Part shown: piece by piece, positions 12,501-27,500 of the stretch
Layout of the letters: each line of letters begins with the position of its first letter
How positions within the stretch are numbered: the stretch's first letter is position 1
Assembly (NCBI RefSeq): GCF_949987535.1
Contig: NC_080078.1
Location: forward strand, 54,276,207 to 54,340,206
Direction: 5' to 3'
Length of the DNA: 64,000 nt
DNA from: Balaenoptera acutorostrata
Taxonomy: Eukaryota; Chordata; Mammalia; Artiodactyla; Balaenopteridae
The notes under the pieces: generated by a model
Seen by the model: the letters and a program-made list of their open reading frames with translations, nothing else
Databases searched by the model: none
Told to the model about the DNA's origin: nothing
Translations under genes and position numbers: made by a program

Positions 12501-15500
12501 GATCTCTAGATCTTGCTGAAGACAAATAGGTGTTTAATAAATGCTTACATAAATTTTAAAAGTGATACTTCAAAGTCTTGTGGAAAATGATGATAGCGAA
12601 CATTTATTTAGCAATTAATGTGTGCCAGGCAATTTGAATTTATTAACTCAGCTATCCCTGACCACTGTCTTAAAATGTGTGAGCCCAAAGCCCTGAAGAT
12701 CTTTCTCTGACTCCTGTGAATGTGGAAACTGAGGCTTGGAGAGATTAAATACCTTGCTCAAGGTTATTAATCACTTACACAATGCTGTCTATAATACCCT
12801 GGTCAGTTACTGATATTTCCAAATGTCATTAACTGCAGCAAGACCCCTAAGGCAAGCTGTATGCTATAGTCTTGGAATATTTACTATAAATGTTCTATGT
12901 TTTTACAGTTTTATCCTTTTAGTTTTGAGACTATGGAATAAGCCACAGAATATGAAACTTATTAGGAAATAAGAGCCTTGTGCAAAATTCAAGAGCATAA
13001 ATAAAGGGGCTTGAATTTTAAACAAATGAAAATTAAAACTCTCTTAAGATGGAAGGAAAATAACCAGAAAACACTCAGTGGAGAGCAGTTTGCTATGCAT
13101 TGTTTTATGAATAAGAGATTTATTGCAGTGGATGATTTAGTCAACATTTTAATAATTGACCATTATTATAATATTTAAGCAGTCATATAAATGCCTCTAC
13201 TTATAATGGCATATCGTTTGAAACTCTACTAGATTGTTTTTTGATTTTTTAAGTTTTATCCTTCACATAAGCCTCAGGGATGAATACAGAATCATTTCTC
13301 CAAAATATTTAACATATTGAAGAAAATAGCAATAATAAACATAAATGCTAGTAGCACATAAGGGAGGTGGTCTCATTAGGTTAAATTTCCATCTTGCAAA
13401 ATAAGTAGAACATTTCTGATTTCTCAGAGAACCAATTAACAAAATGCTTACTATAGCATTGAGGCTTTTAGGACATTATGGTGAAAATCTCTCTGGTTTT
13501 ATGCCCAGTAGCTGTAATAAAATTTTATTTTGTTCTCCGTGGAGGTACACATTAGCTCTTTTGCTCCATTTAATCATGGGACATCAAAAAGAAAGAGAAA
13601 AAAAGAGATTAAATATTTACTTATCCTTTTGCTTCTGACTTGTTATGTGGACAAATGCCACATGAGGGAGTGCTGGGACCTCAAATAGAGAAAGATTAAA
13701 ACCCACCTAATGCATTCCAGGAATGCTCGGCATATTAGTAAATTCTTATTAAACTGTCAAAAAAAAAAAAAAAAAGATTTAAAAAAGAAATTCCTGCCCC
13801 TGGATGCAATTAGAGGCTACCACACAGGATTTGATGGGTCATAAAACCATTAAATCTAAACACTTTCTTCTTGAGTCTAAAAAGCCAGAACATTCCAAAG
13901 TGAAGTTTTGGGACTCAGCTATGACTTGGCCACCTATTAAGGTGCAGGTGGAACAGATTGCAGAGTAACACAAAGACCCCAAAGAACTGAATTAGGGTGT
14001 AGGCAAGAGCTTTAGCTGTTGAATTTTCTGGATTTTCCGAGATTAAGTGATCAACCTTAACACTGAGTGAAAGACCATTCAGCAGGAAAAATTGTCATTT
14101 CCTTTGCTCCAGACTCAAACGACGTATTGTTGAAAGCTTTATTGATATATTTATGTGTTGTACTAGGTGATCAAGTAGATATACATTTCAGCATACCTAC
14201 AAGGAAAATATCACCATTATTCTTAATTTTATCTAAATCCAGGAAAAGCACCAGATTTGCTTTAAATGAAATTTTACTCTTTCTGAGGTGAGTGCTTTTT
14301 ATGCACCAGGTGCTTGGACTTTACATCCCTATTATTAATCCTCGCAATAGACCTGTGAGGTCATTATTATTTATCATTCTCCTCAGTTGACAGTGGAGGA
14401 GAAGGACACCTTTGGTCAATGTCTAGTGTTGGTCAGTGGTTAAGATGAGGTTTGTTGATCTGTTTCACTCCAGAGTTTGACCCAGTTATTTGTCTTCATC
14501 CATTATTTTATCACTTTTACTGAGAAGAAACAAAAGTACGGAGGAATAAAGGAGAAAGGATAGCTCACTAAAACTTTGTCCAAATTACATTAGTTAAACA
14601 TTTGGAAGGGAATATCTCTTTACATCATTGTAGTAAAAAAAATCAATTCATACCTTTTCTTGCTTTTATTTTCAAACTCCTTTATCTCAATTTTGTGTTC
14701 TGGACCTTCTTTTTCAATAATCAAAAGTCAGTGGACAGGCTCTTTCTGTACATACACTCACTCATGTTACATCTACAGACACATGCATATATACATATAA
14801 TATATATTAATGATTATGGACATCTTATATATGCATATATATAAATGTATAATTCATATATAAAATTTTTCAAAAAGTGATAGATTCAGTGTTGAAATCA
14901 CTTTGCAACGAGACAAACTTCATTAATCCAAAACAGCTATTAAAAAATTAGACTCCAGCTATCTTAAAGACCAACATCAAGTGAAATAATTTCTAGTATT
15001 TTGCACCAGAATTTCAACTATTGATCAGCTTTCTCGAGAGCATAAGATTGCTTCTTCTCAAATTATTAGTGTGCCTGATGACATTAAAGATGTGACAGTG
15101 AAAAGTCAGAGGCTGACATATATATTCCAATACTGAGGTTGTTAAATTGAGAGAGGTTGATTGAAGTCACCACGTGCAAACCTGATACTCCTTGAAACCA
15201 TCGCTAAAAGGCATCTCACTGTGGTGTCATCTCCATGCCATCAGCCAGTTATGACAGGACCTGATGACTCAATAAAATGACAGAATAATAACCTGGGAAT
15301 CATTATAGTAAAGCTAATGTTTTTGTCTATTGCAGAATTCTGCCCCAGAGATAAAGTAGGAGCAAGGAAGGGAGGGCTAAGATGTCATTGGGCTAACTGT
15401 TCCTTGAAAATATTTCCATACAATGAAAAAGAGTTCTTGAGGTGTAGTGACATTATGACTGCTCAAGATTACTGTTCCAAATTCAGACAATGAACCATCA

Positions 15501-18500
15501 TGAAAACACTGGTTTCTTGGCCTTTTGGGGCAGTATTTAAATTGGTTAAATTTTCTAAATTGTACATGAACATTTGTGTGACCACTTCTAAGTATTTCAC
15601 TCATAATTATAGTAGAAGTTTTGTTTTTCCCTTAGATGACTGACTTCAGAACATTCTTGTTCTGGGTAATCTCAATGATAACTTTAGACATTAAGACAAT
15701 AATGTTAATTGTGTCTTTAACAAACCTGTGTAATAATAGTTCCTGTGCAAAGAAAGGCTGACCCACTCATTGGCTGGTAGGGTACACTGGTAGTATGAGA
15801 ACACTTCAGTGTGTCAGACCCTGTGTTTAGAACCACACAACTGCTTGGTACTTTGTCATTGCATATTTTCCCCATTACATAATGACTTCCTGTGCAGAGG
15901 ACAAAATGCATTTTCTCAACAAAATTTTCAGCACGAGCTTTTTAATCAAATGCACCTAAAAAAACCCATTTGGGCCCTTTCATCATATTACCCCCTTTCC
16001 TTTAAATACGTAATTTTGGAAGCTTAACTCACTTTTCCCATATAGGAGAGTTATTTTCAAAGAAATAATTTGTACCCAAAGTAGCACATTGCTTAGTTAC
16101 TCTGCTCTAATCTGAGTATATGATTTATCCCACGTGAATTAATGTTCCAAATAACAGACATTGACTCCCATTGATAACTAATAGTTTACATTTTCTCTGT
16201 TGTTGTTTTTTTTTTTTGTGGTAGTGAATAAACATCATTCTCAAATGTATTATAATTCTCTTCCTTGTCAAGCCTAGCATGATGAACTTTAGTTTTATTT
16301 GATGATTCAGCAGCTTATTTATATGTGTAAGGTTGTTGGTCCTGACAGTAAACATTTGGAAGCTATTTTATACTGGTAAATTGTGCATTCTTAACTTTGA
16401 GAAACAGCTCCTTCTTCTTCCTCATCTTCTGTCATTTTATTTTTATTCTGTTGCTTATTTTTGCCTTGAATTTGAAATCTAGGAAGCTAGGCAAATCCTG
16501 GATAAGCAAGGTTATAAAATATGTCTGATAATGGTTAAGTGTGCTGAGAGGTTGTTACTGTAATGCAATTTAGTTCCTTGACTTTAAATCTAGCAAAATA
16601 TGAATGCATAAGAAAATGTTGCAAAGGTACCTGTGCCCCTCTCCAGAGGGACAACAATGGAGAAGAAAGATTCAGCAGTATGTGGCTGGCAACTGACAAG
16701 ACAGAAGCCAGCTGCTACCCCCGCTAACACCACTGGTCAGTTTCTCCCTCCTGTTTCCTATAAGGTCCTATCACTACTCAGGCCATCAGATATATCCAAT
16801 TAACTTGCATGAGTCCTTGTGAAAGAAGATATCTACTTCATTCTTCTTAAAGTATCGTCCATGAAACAGGCATCAGCATCACTCGGGAGCTTGTTAGAAA
16901 TATAGAACCTAAGTCCTATCCCAGACCTACTGGGTCAGAATCTGAATTTTATCAACATCCCCATGTGATTCCTATGCATGTAGAAGCTTGAGAAGCACTG
17001 GACAAAGACTTGGAATGAAAATTTCTGGTGGTTCCCAGCCAAAGGCATAACTTAAATCCTCAAAGATGAAACAGTTTTGGGTGTAGCATGAATACCATTT
17101 CCATCCGAAGATCCTCTAAGATCTTCTGAGAGCCTGCTGATTTCGTGATGACTGCCTGCAATGAGCAGGAACTGCGAAGCAGACTCTCAGATACACAAGA
17201 GAGACGTGTACAAAGCAGTTTTCAACTAAAGAACTGGGACAGGCAGACTTAGCATCCCCTAAAATTTAAGGCCAAATAGGTTTCCTGTCTTCTCTGCTTC
17301 ACATCCAGATTACCTGGATTAGAAGTAAATGTTGTCATTAGGCTTGATGTAAAATGAAACCCTGGCAAAATTTAGAAATACAATTGCATTCCTTAGCCAC
17401 AGGGAGTATTTTGCCAGTTCATGCTGCTTTGCAAAGCTATTTACCTGTTCTAGCCCAGCCAAATTGCTAAACATCGGAGTTTAGCATTTGCATCAACCCC
17501 AGGGGTGGCTGCATTCATATCTAATATGAAGTGATGTAAACCTTGGTAGTTGATTACAGGTTTCATAGTGTAGGAAACTGAGTTATTTCTATTGAATGGT
17601 GGTCTGGGGAGGAAGAATTAACTTGATCTTATGCCAGATTATTGCAAACCCTGAAGCATTTCCCCAGCCTAGGGCATGTAATTTAATTCTAATAAGAAAT
17701 TTCATTTGGACAGGTCTGAGGATAACTTTTATTCTGTTAAACACAATGCACCAACATTTTCCACTAGCCCATAGCTCACTTTGGGGTTGGGGGAGGGATT
17801 ATAGCTGATGATAAACAATGATACTGATCTCATTATTTCCATATCATTATACTTGCAGTTGTATTGCAAATAAAAGAGGAGAGAAACCAAAAAGTGTAGG
17901 GAGAATTTGAAACCATTGCTTCTAGGTATTACTGCTTGATGGCTGGACTTAGCAAAAGCTGACAGCTGCATAGATTTACTACACACTTCTCTCCATGGAA
18001 ATCTGTAGGCAAATAAAGGGTAGGCATGAGGAGTGGGGAAATGCATGTTTTTGTTACACCTCCTAGATTATTTGCTTTTGTTTTGTCCCTGACTTTCCAA
18101 AAAGATGTACACCCTCGGAATGTATTAATAGACATTATCAGCCCTAGCCCAGAATTCCTTGGCCTGGAGAAGTCTCCTCTCTCCCTTAAGTGCTTTCTTG
18201 CTTCGGGTAGTGAGAATTTGACTGTATATTTGCAAGGAGAAATGGGTGCCTTACGCATCAAAACCATTGCAGAGGAAAGCTGTGTGTTGAGAAGATTGTG
18301 AATAATGAGGAGAAATCCAGGTCCTCAGCAAAATTCTGAAAATTTAAAAAGCTATCTAGAACTTCTTTTCCCAAATAGTATTAGGCATTCTCTCGCTTAA
18401 CCCTTTACAATTGTTTAGCTTTAGAGTTTTCCAGAAAACATCCACAAACATTGTCTCAGTGGACCATCTGACAATACTATGAAATGGGCAGGGCAGCAGC

Positions 18501-21500
18501 TGTGATTAGACAAACTTTGCAGATGAAATGTGCCTCATGGTTGGCAAGGCTGGGACTGTAGCCCAGGCCTTCTGACTCTCAATACATTGTATCTTGTCTT
18601 TCTGAGAGATAGATGTTATCACATAGGTCATTTATAGGGTTTATCTTTGATGTTTCAAGGTCCAAAACCTTACTAGTGTCTCTTTTAGTGGTGTGTGTGT
18701 GTGTGTGTGTGTGTGAGTGAGTGATATGCATTTTTTAATAGCAATGGCATAATGTATTACTGTTGCCTCTAAATAAAGAAGAAAAAGAAATGTCAAATAT
18801 AAACAAAGTCTCAATATATCTAGAGCATTTAAAGTTTAGGTGTCTATCCTTGAAGATATATCTTAGGGATGATGAAACAAAGAAACAAAGAGCTTGTGGA
18901 AGTAAGGAAATTCATATGGGATCAATGTTTACTTAATGGTGTAGCCTCTTGGGTACGTTGTTTCTAGGATACCTTCACTATTATGAAAGCCAAGATTTTT
19001 AGACTTGGATAAATACTGGGGACCATCATCATGGGCAAGAGCCAGGCCTTGCCTTTACAGTAATATCACCTCAGAAATGATATCCATTTTGCCAGGAGTT
19101 GGGAAAAGGCGACATGCATTGGAGTTTTCTGTTGCTGCACCACATTTTGGGAATGGAGGTCTATGAAAGTTGACCCCTGCCCTTTGTAAAATGAAATCTG
19201 ACAGTTGCTACTTTTGAGAGCAGGTGAGAGTTTCATTGTGGAAAATGAATAGGGAGAGAAAATGGACTTCAACAATTTTGTGCTTTTGACGCTAGACTAG
19301 GATAACTCGAATCAGAATTTCTCAACAAAATCTGACTATGCTAGGTAGTTTACAAAATTCAAAAGCTTGTAATTTTTGCCCCCCAAAGAACAATATGAGC
19401 TGGAAGGACACATGTTTATTTCTGAGGCCAAGGTGATATTTGAAACATTTAGCAACCAGTAGAGCAAAGACTTTGACCAATTGCAAGAGATGCTCAGGTG
19501 TTTTTCTCTAGTGCTCTAATGGTGGTCTGGACGTACCGAGCCCTGCCAGGCACCAGCCTTTAAATTGCTGTGTGGGTGTGTGGGGTTTGGGGAATCCAGA
19601 GACTCCTTAGTGAGAGAAAAGAGAGATGTCACATTGAAGGGACTCAGGAAGAGGGGTCATTTACTTCGGAGCCATGGTTATTTACAAACAGGAATGGAAG
19701 TATTTCAATATTTTAACAAGCAGAATTGTCATGCTGGTATGTACCAATGTAATTTTAGATCTGTCCTTAGTGGAGGCAGGAAAATTTTCAACTGTCTCTG
19801 TGAGTGGTCCTTGCAAATCCCAGGCTCCCTTATCTCCTTCTAACATAAAACTGTGTTGAAAACAGTGGATGTAATTCATCAATGTTTTTTTCTTTTTTTA
19901 AACATGTTTATTGGAGTATAGTTGCTTTACAATGTTGTGTTAGTTTCTGCTGTATAACAAAGTGAATCAGCTATATGTATACATATATCCCCATATCCCC
20001 TCCCTCTGGCATCTCCCTCCCACCCTCCCTATCCCACCCCTATAGGTGGTCACAAAGCACCGAGCTGATGTCTCTGTGCTATGCAGCTTCTTCCCACTAG
20101 CTATCTGTTTTACCTTTTGGTAGTGTATATATGTCCATGTCACTCTCTCACTTCATCCCAGCTTACCTTTCTCCCTCCCCATGTCCTCAAGTCCATTCTC
20201 TTCATCTGCATCTTTACTCCTATCCTGCCCTTAGGTTCTTCAGAACCTTTATTTTTTTAGATTCCATATATATGTGTTAGCATACGGTATTTGTTTTTCT
20301 CTTTCTGACTTCACTCTGTATGACAGACTCTAGGTCCATCCACCTCACTACAAATAACTCAATTTCATTTCCTTTTATGGCCGAGCAATATTCCATTGTA
20401 TATATGTGCCACATCTTCTTTAACCATTCATCTGTTGATGGACACTTAGGTTGCTTCCATGTCCTGGCTATTGTAAATAGTGCTGCAATGAATATTGTGG
20501 TACATGACTCTTTTTGAATTATGGTTTTCTCAGGGTATATGCCCAGTAGTGGGATTGCTGGGTCGTATGGTAGTTCCATTTTTAGTTTTTTAAGGAATCT
20601 CCATACTGTTCTCCATAGTGGCTGAAACAATTTACATTCCCACCAACAGTGCAAGAGGGTTCCCTTTTCTCCACACCCTCTCCAGCATTTATTGTTTGTA
20701 GATTTTTTGATGATAGCCATTCAGACTGGTGTGAGGTGATACCTCATTGTAGTTTTGATTTGCATTTGTCTAATGATTAGTGATGTTGAGCATCTTTTCA
20801 TGTATTTGTTGGCAATCTGTATATCTTATTTGGAGAAATGTCTATTTAGGTCTTCTGCCCATTTTTGGTTTGGGTTTGTTTTTTTGATATTGAGCTGCAT
20901 GAGCTGCTTGTAAATTTTGGAGATTAATCCTTTGTCAGTTGCTTCATTTGCAAATATTTTCTCCCATTCTGAGGGTTGTCTTGTTTATGGTTTCCTTTGC
21001 TGTGCAAAAGCTTTTAAGTTTCATTAGGTCCCTTTTGTTTATTTTTGTTTTTATTTCTATTTCTCTTAGAGGTGGGTCAAAAAGGATCTTGCTGTGATGT
21101 ATGTCATAGAGTGTTCTGCCTATGTTTTCCTCTAAGAGTTTTATAGTGTCTGACCTTACATTTAGGTCTTTAATCCATTTTGAGTTTATTTTTGTTTATG
21201 GTGTTAAGAAGTGTTCTAATTTCAGTTTTTTACATGTAGCTGTCCAGTTTTCCCAGCACCACTTATTGAAGAGGCTGTCTTTTCTCCATTGTATATTCTT
21301 GCCTCCTTTGTCAAAGATAAGGTAACCATATGTGCATGGGTTTATCTCTGAGCTTTCTATCCTGTTCCATTGATCTATATTTCTGTTTTTGTGCCAGTAC
21401 CATAATGTCTTGATTACTGTAGCTTTGTAGTATGGTCTGAAGTCAGGGAGCCTGATTCCTCCAGCTCTGTTTTTCTTTCTCAGGATTGCTTTGGCTATTT

Positions 21501-24500
21501 GGAGTAATGTTTTTCCTTATCACAGCAAATAATCACAAGCTAATGGGGATCATAGCACATTGGTAATATATGTTCCAAGAAACATGGAGCCATCTCAGTT
21601 TTGCTCCTGTTCTCTCTTGGGAGTAACATCTTAGCCTCAACTCATCATATGTCAACACAGACTCTGGTATTCCCCCTGCATCCAGGAGACTGTCTTGGAG
21701 TAAACCTGTTAATTTACCAAATATTTATTGAATGCCTATACCTGGAAACAATGGTAACTTAGAATTTGGGGGGACCTTGATTCAAAATTTCAGTCCTGTA
21801 TGACTTAATCTTGGAAAATGAACCTCAAGCACCAATAACATCAGGAACCATTAGTATCAAAGCCAGAAGACGCAGGAACCAGATGGCACGGACTGGCCTT
21901 ACCTTACTCCAGACATGCTTACCCAAGGGAAGTGGGCAAAATGCTTGTTAAGGCTGAAGCCTCCTGCTAGTTTGATAGTTTAAATAAAGTAAATATTATT
22001 GGTGCATTGGTTTGTAGCATTTTAACAATCTGTGTGGAATGTCTGTAGATATTTCTTATGAATTCAAGGAGATCTGTTTGAGGATTTTTGATCCTTATTA
22101 GTGGAGCTGCTGTTGCCTGCATGACGCTTTTGCATAAACTACAAAAAGGTGCCTTATCATTTGCTAGTCCTCTTAGCTGGACCACTTTGTGCAGCCACAG
22201 TCTGTACCTGGAAACCAATGGCAGGCCTTACCCACTGGTTTCCAAATGTCCATGCTTTCACAGAACTCTGGCCATGGTATTGTCCCTCAGGCATATGGAA
22301 AACTGTGGGTGTTCCTCGGGTGTCATGGTCCTGAAGGATTGGGAGAGTACATTTATCCATATTTGATACCAGGGAAGTCTTCTGGGCATCTGGGAATTCT
22401 AGGAAAATCATTGCCCTGCGGGAGTGGTCAGACATGCTGGCTTCTTGTTCCACTCAGCTGCCCATCTCTCTGTGACCTTACTTAGGCCACATCCTCTTCA
22501 GGACACATTTTCTTTGTGGTAAATTGATGGTTAGGAGATTCTGATCCCAGCAATCAGTGTCCTCTGGTGTTTGTTCCAAACAGCACTGGATGACCTAGAG
22601 CTATTTTCCATATTTACAACTCAATGAAAATAACACTATGGTTCAGGATGTTCATACATATTACTACTTATTATTACTTACTTAAAATGTGGTTTTTTTG
22701 GACAATATTTTGCAAATCATGAGTCCTTAAGAGAGAAAGTCTCAAAGGAACACTTGGAGGAAATGGATTAGTTACCCATAGATCATATAATCTCCAGCTG
22801 AAGTCTTCTTGATCTGACCTGTGACCTGAAAAATAAGGATGAAAAACACCTTCAATGACATAGGAAAAGTAGCATTTATCAAAAACAAAACCCACTTTAT
22901 TACCAGGTGAACTTAGAGTTTTACTATCAAATGACAATGCTATTTAAATGTGAAAGTGTGGTCCAGGGACCGGCAGCATCAGTACCACCTGGAAGCTGGT
23001 TAGAAAGGCAAGTTCTTGGGCCCCATCTCAGAACGACTGAATCCGAAACTCTGGGGGTGTTTTTCACAACCTGTGTTTTCACAAATACTCCAGGGAATTT
23101 GGTTGCCTGCTAAAGTTCGAGAAGCATGAAAGCATTTTAACCTCTCAGAGTAGCTTTGTAAACAGCATGTCACTTGATTCTTATCATCACCCTGTAAGTG
23201 TCACTTGGATGACTTTTACTCACATTTGATATATGGCAGGGACACAGGTAGGTCGAATGACCCAGGGTCACACAGTCAGTTTTATATATTTATTATTTAT
23301 CTCTTGGCATGTTTGGCATTTGGCATACAAACATTTTATCAGTTTCTCCTGCACTAAAGCTGACCCCAATTTGACTACCTTTTTTTGGAAAAAAGCCTAT
23401 CACCCATGTTCTTTCAAGTTCTCTAAGACAATAAGTTACATGATTTTATCTAATTTTTCATTTATTTGCTCATTTTTTGATATCTTTAAAAGATTGTGAG
23501 ATAACTGATGTCTGTTTGAAATGTCTAACATATGAATTGTTTAAAATTTTAAAAGACAACGTAAATGGTAGATGCACCTTTAACAAAATCTTAAAAGATA
23601 AAATTTAAAAAGTTAAAAAGGAAGAAAAATTAAACTCTCCCACCTATCATTAACAATTAGTTGTTTAGGTTCATACACCAATAATCAGATTTGTACAAAT
23701 CATGTTATATATGCTATTTTGGAGACTTTTTGCTTTCTTTTTCTTTCTTTCTTTCTTCTTCTTCTGTTTTCTTTTTTTTTTTTTTTTTGGCTGTGCCATG
23801 TGGATCTTAGTTCCCCAACCAGGGACTGAACCCGGGCCCCAGCAGTGAGAGCACAGAGTACTAACCACTGGACTGCCAGGGAATTCCCTGCTTTCTTAAT
23901 ATACCTTGAAAAACTGTCTATGTCTGTCAATGTCATTCTTTTGTTACTGTCATAGTCAGAAAAAGAAGAGGGGTGAAATGAAAGAGGGATTGTGAGAGAG
24001 AGAGATTGATTTAAGGAATTGGCTCATACAATTGTATAGACTGGTAAGTCCAAAATCTATGGCTGGCACATTAGAGACCCCAGAAAGAGCTGAGCTGGTG
24101 TTGAGTCTGGAGACAGTCTGCTGACAGAATTCCCTCTTCCTCAAGAACAGTCAGTCTTTTTCTTAAGGCCTTCAACTTATTAGATGAGGCCCATTCACAT
24201 TATGGAGAGTAATCTGCTTTACTTAAAGTCCACTGATTTAAAAGCTAACCACCTTTAAAAAAATATCTTCACAGCAACATCTGGACATATTTGAGCAAAT
24301 ATCTGGGAACGATTGCTTAGCCAAGCTGACACATAAAATTAACCATCACAAAAATATTACTTTTCATGGGTGTATATATTTCATTTTATTTATGAACTAT
24401 AGGTTATCTAATCCCCTAAAGTTGGAGATTCAAGTTGCTCCCAATTTTTTTATCCTAATACATAGCACATCTTTGGCTATTTGAGTCATTTTTGTCTTCA

Positions 24501-27500
24501 AGATCAGTTCACAGAGTGTGGAAAAGAATGCATATTTCTTACTTTTAAAGACTTAACTTCTTATTTCCAAATTACCCTTGTAGATGGCTTTACCCCTGGA
24601 ACCACAACTTGAAGACTTTGAAGTAGGTAAAATGCCAGACTGACCTTGATCTTCTCCTTTCTTCCTAAGCTTGCAGGTCACTGGGAACGGGCATGATGCT
24701 GAGCTCCTGGGCCACCTCCTCAATTGAAGAAGTGGCAGAAGCTGGTCCTGAGGCACTTCGCTGGCTGCAGCTGTACATCTACAAGGACCGTGAGGTTACC
24801 AAGCAGCTGGTGCGGCGGGCTGAGTGGATGGGCTACAAGGCCATATTTGTGACGGTGGACACACCTTACCTGGGCAACCGCTTCGATGATGTGCATAACA
24901 GGTTCAAACTGCCACCCCAACTCAGGTAACCATGGGTCTCTGATCACTGGGTCCCTGAGCTGGTTTTCTAATTCTCTTTGCTCTTGTCATGATCCAGCTC
25001 CAAAGACTTTCTCCAGTTTCTACATGGGTGCCCTGGGGAATTAGATCTTCACAAAATGTTGGTCCCAAAGTATGACTGACTGGGATCTTGTCTAGGGATG
25101 ATAAGGTCTGGGTTCTAGAGATGGTGCCATTGTCATATATCCACATAATCCTCAGCAAATCACACCCCTTATATGGGTGTCACGTACTTGAGCTATAAAA
25201 ACAGAGATAGGAATTGCCATATACTTGTAAAAGTCAAAAAAAATTATGTCTCAGAGTGCATTAAGGGATTTGAGTAAGATGATTGCCATATAGACAGAAG
25301 ATATTTAATTTAACCTAAACAACAGCTTGTTATTGTGATCCTAATACCCTATTTTTTTGTCTGCTGAAATAAAAAAGCCCCCTTTTAATTTTATTTTTAT
25401 TGTATTTGGAACAACTCTGGCAAGGAAGATTGAAGAAAGCTAAAAGAATGGAGACGAAAGAAGCCACACATTTGCTCCTTCATCTACTACTTCTTTCAGC
25501 AATATTCCTCTTTTGCTGTGGTTCACCCATGGATCAAGATTCATTAACTTATTCACTGATTCATTCATTCTTTCATCCATTTACTCATTCATTCATCTTA
25601 GTAAAAACAATGTATCTAGTAATCTAAAACTAAACTGTGAGCCCATCCATCAGCAGGGAATTGTTGTCCTTTTCCCTGTAAAAGATTAGAATCATCTTGA
25701 GTTAAAACTAGAAACTCAATGGAGTTTACTGAGAAAGACCACCAACCTCCTTAAGCTACAGATCTCCCCTCCCCTTCATTTCTACCTTCCCTCAGTTCCC
25801 ACCAAAATCTGCCCTTATGTTTTTCATAGGGCTAAAACTATTTGACCAGGAACCCAAATCTTAGTTTTAATGGAGGATGTTTTGATGATGGGATTTCAAA
25901 GCATCCATCAGAGTACAGGAAATGAGGGATGCCTTCTTTGGAATCCTAGACCTCACTTCACACGGGCTGTTGCTTATTTTGTCTACATATAAAGTTAATC
26001 CTTTTAAAAGATCCAAAATCTAAAAGATTCAAAATCAAATCAGCATTCCACATAAGGACAATAAAATTGTTGGAAGCCAGGAATTCCATATGTATTAGAG
26101 AATGGGATGTCTCTCATCCATCACATAAGTCCATAGTCTTATGTAAGTGTCACATAACTGTCATATAGCTCTGCTGTGTGTATACTTATTTAAGTATAAG
26201 CTACTGTGCATAAAATCTTGCTGTTAAACCATATGTAAATGAGCTGTGTGATGTTATCTCTGTGACACTGCCAGGTAGGTTTAAGATATTATTTCTGTAT
26301 GGGATACCGTCAATGGCCCAGTGACAAAGTGCTCACCCGGCAGCTGTCAATCACCCCGCTCCACGCATCTCAGACACTGAGTTGCCCAAACATCCTGTCT
26401 TTCTAAGAGAACAAAAACAAAAACAAACGTCCCTGACATATTCCTACTTCTTGCCAAATTCGTCAGAAAGTAGATGGTTTCAAATTTCCTTAATATGAAA
26501 TCTGTATCACATTATATCTCTATTTTGGTTGCCTTCATTTTTAGACTTTCTAAAATCATTAGTTTCCCAGTATTTAGGCTTCTGACAGGAAGTGTTCCTC
26601 ATTGTTTCGCTTTGGCCATTTAGAAAGGAATTTACTATTCCTTTTCCTCCTCCTCTTACCACTTCTACTAGCAACAACAACAATAAATAATACAGTAGGT
26701 TTTCTTTAAGCTTAGGAAACAGTTTCTTGCTCTGGATAACAAAAAAGTGTTTCAGAGTGGTATCTGCTTAGATGGGGGATGACACGTGTTAATTCTGGCC
26801 GGTATCTCTTGCTCCTGGGTGCCAGGGCCATTTAGCCAGGAATGGGAAGGCTGCTTTGCTTTTTCCCCCTTTTTGCTCCCAGGCTCCTGCCCAGATGACG
26901 TGAGGGACTGGGAGACAAAGACCCTTTTCAGCTGTCGATGTGCACAGGAGTGGCCAAGGCTCCCCAGCTTGTCACATCTCCTGTCTGAAGATGATCAAAT
27001 ATTGAGCCACACATCCAGGCTACGGGGAACACAGGAAACACCCCTTGCTGGTGCCCTGGCCCCCAGTGCGTACACTGGCCCTGTTTGTCCCCTTGGGCTT
27101 CGGGGGGGGCAGCACCCTGGGGCCCACATTCAGCAGTGAAGGCAGAGCACATGATGGGAGGCCCAGGCTTCCGCTGAAGGCCACATGCTACCAAAAAGCT
27201 CATCTGTTACAGCCTGATATGAAATCAGGTTTCTTTCCTCAACTGACCTGACTCATAGAAGGTGAAGCCGGGCTGTTCAGAATGAGGTTTGGCAGGCAAG
27301 GGAGGCAGGAAATCCAGAGGAGAATGAGTCTGTAAAGCGGCGGCTCCTTCCAACCCTCACGGCTTCCTCTGCCTGGAGGGGAGGGGGCGGGACCTGACTC
27401 CTGGCGTCTGGGACCAGCCAGAGTTCAGGAGTTTGATAATCTCTGCTTGGTCCATATGCAAAACACACGTATGTGTGCATTATAAGTGGCCCAGAGGTCC

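Larger units (their letters stand above)
6508..24669 (+). other. HAO1: Intron 2 of HAO1 (18.2 kb)
   Basis: GT/AG intron in phase 1. It contains one CHR SINE in + orientation, one short SINE in -, a 1.6-kb antisense L1, an MLT2-like LTR, MER5-type and other DNA transposons and several MIRs, all listed separately. Bases 7000-8080, 9270-10870, 12790-14280, 14500-16840, 17010-18410, 18720-19880 and 21520-22940 hold nothing I recognise except short A/T runs (poly-T near 7290-7308, poly-A near 13760-13775, AT-rich near 14780-14865). The overlapping open frames at 22.1-22.5 kb have no recognisable domain. Confidence 0.85.

Noticed and set aside
22088..22485. Cluster of overlapping open frames of 80-98 residues on both strands
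   Set aside because: No domain, no splice context, and frames on both strands at once indicate low stop density rather than a gene.
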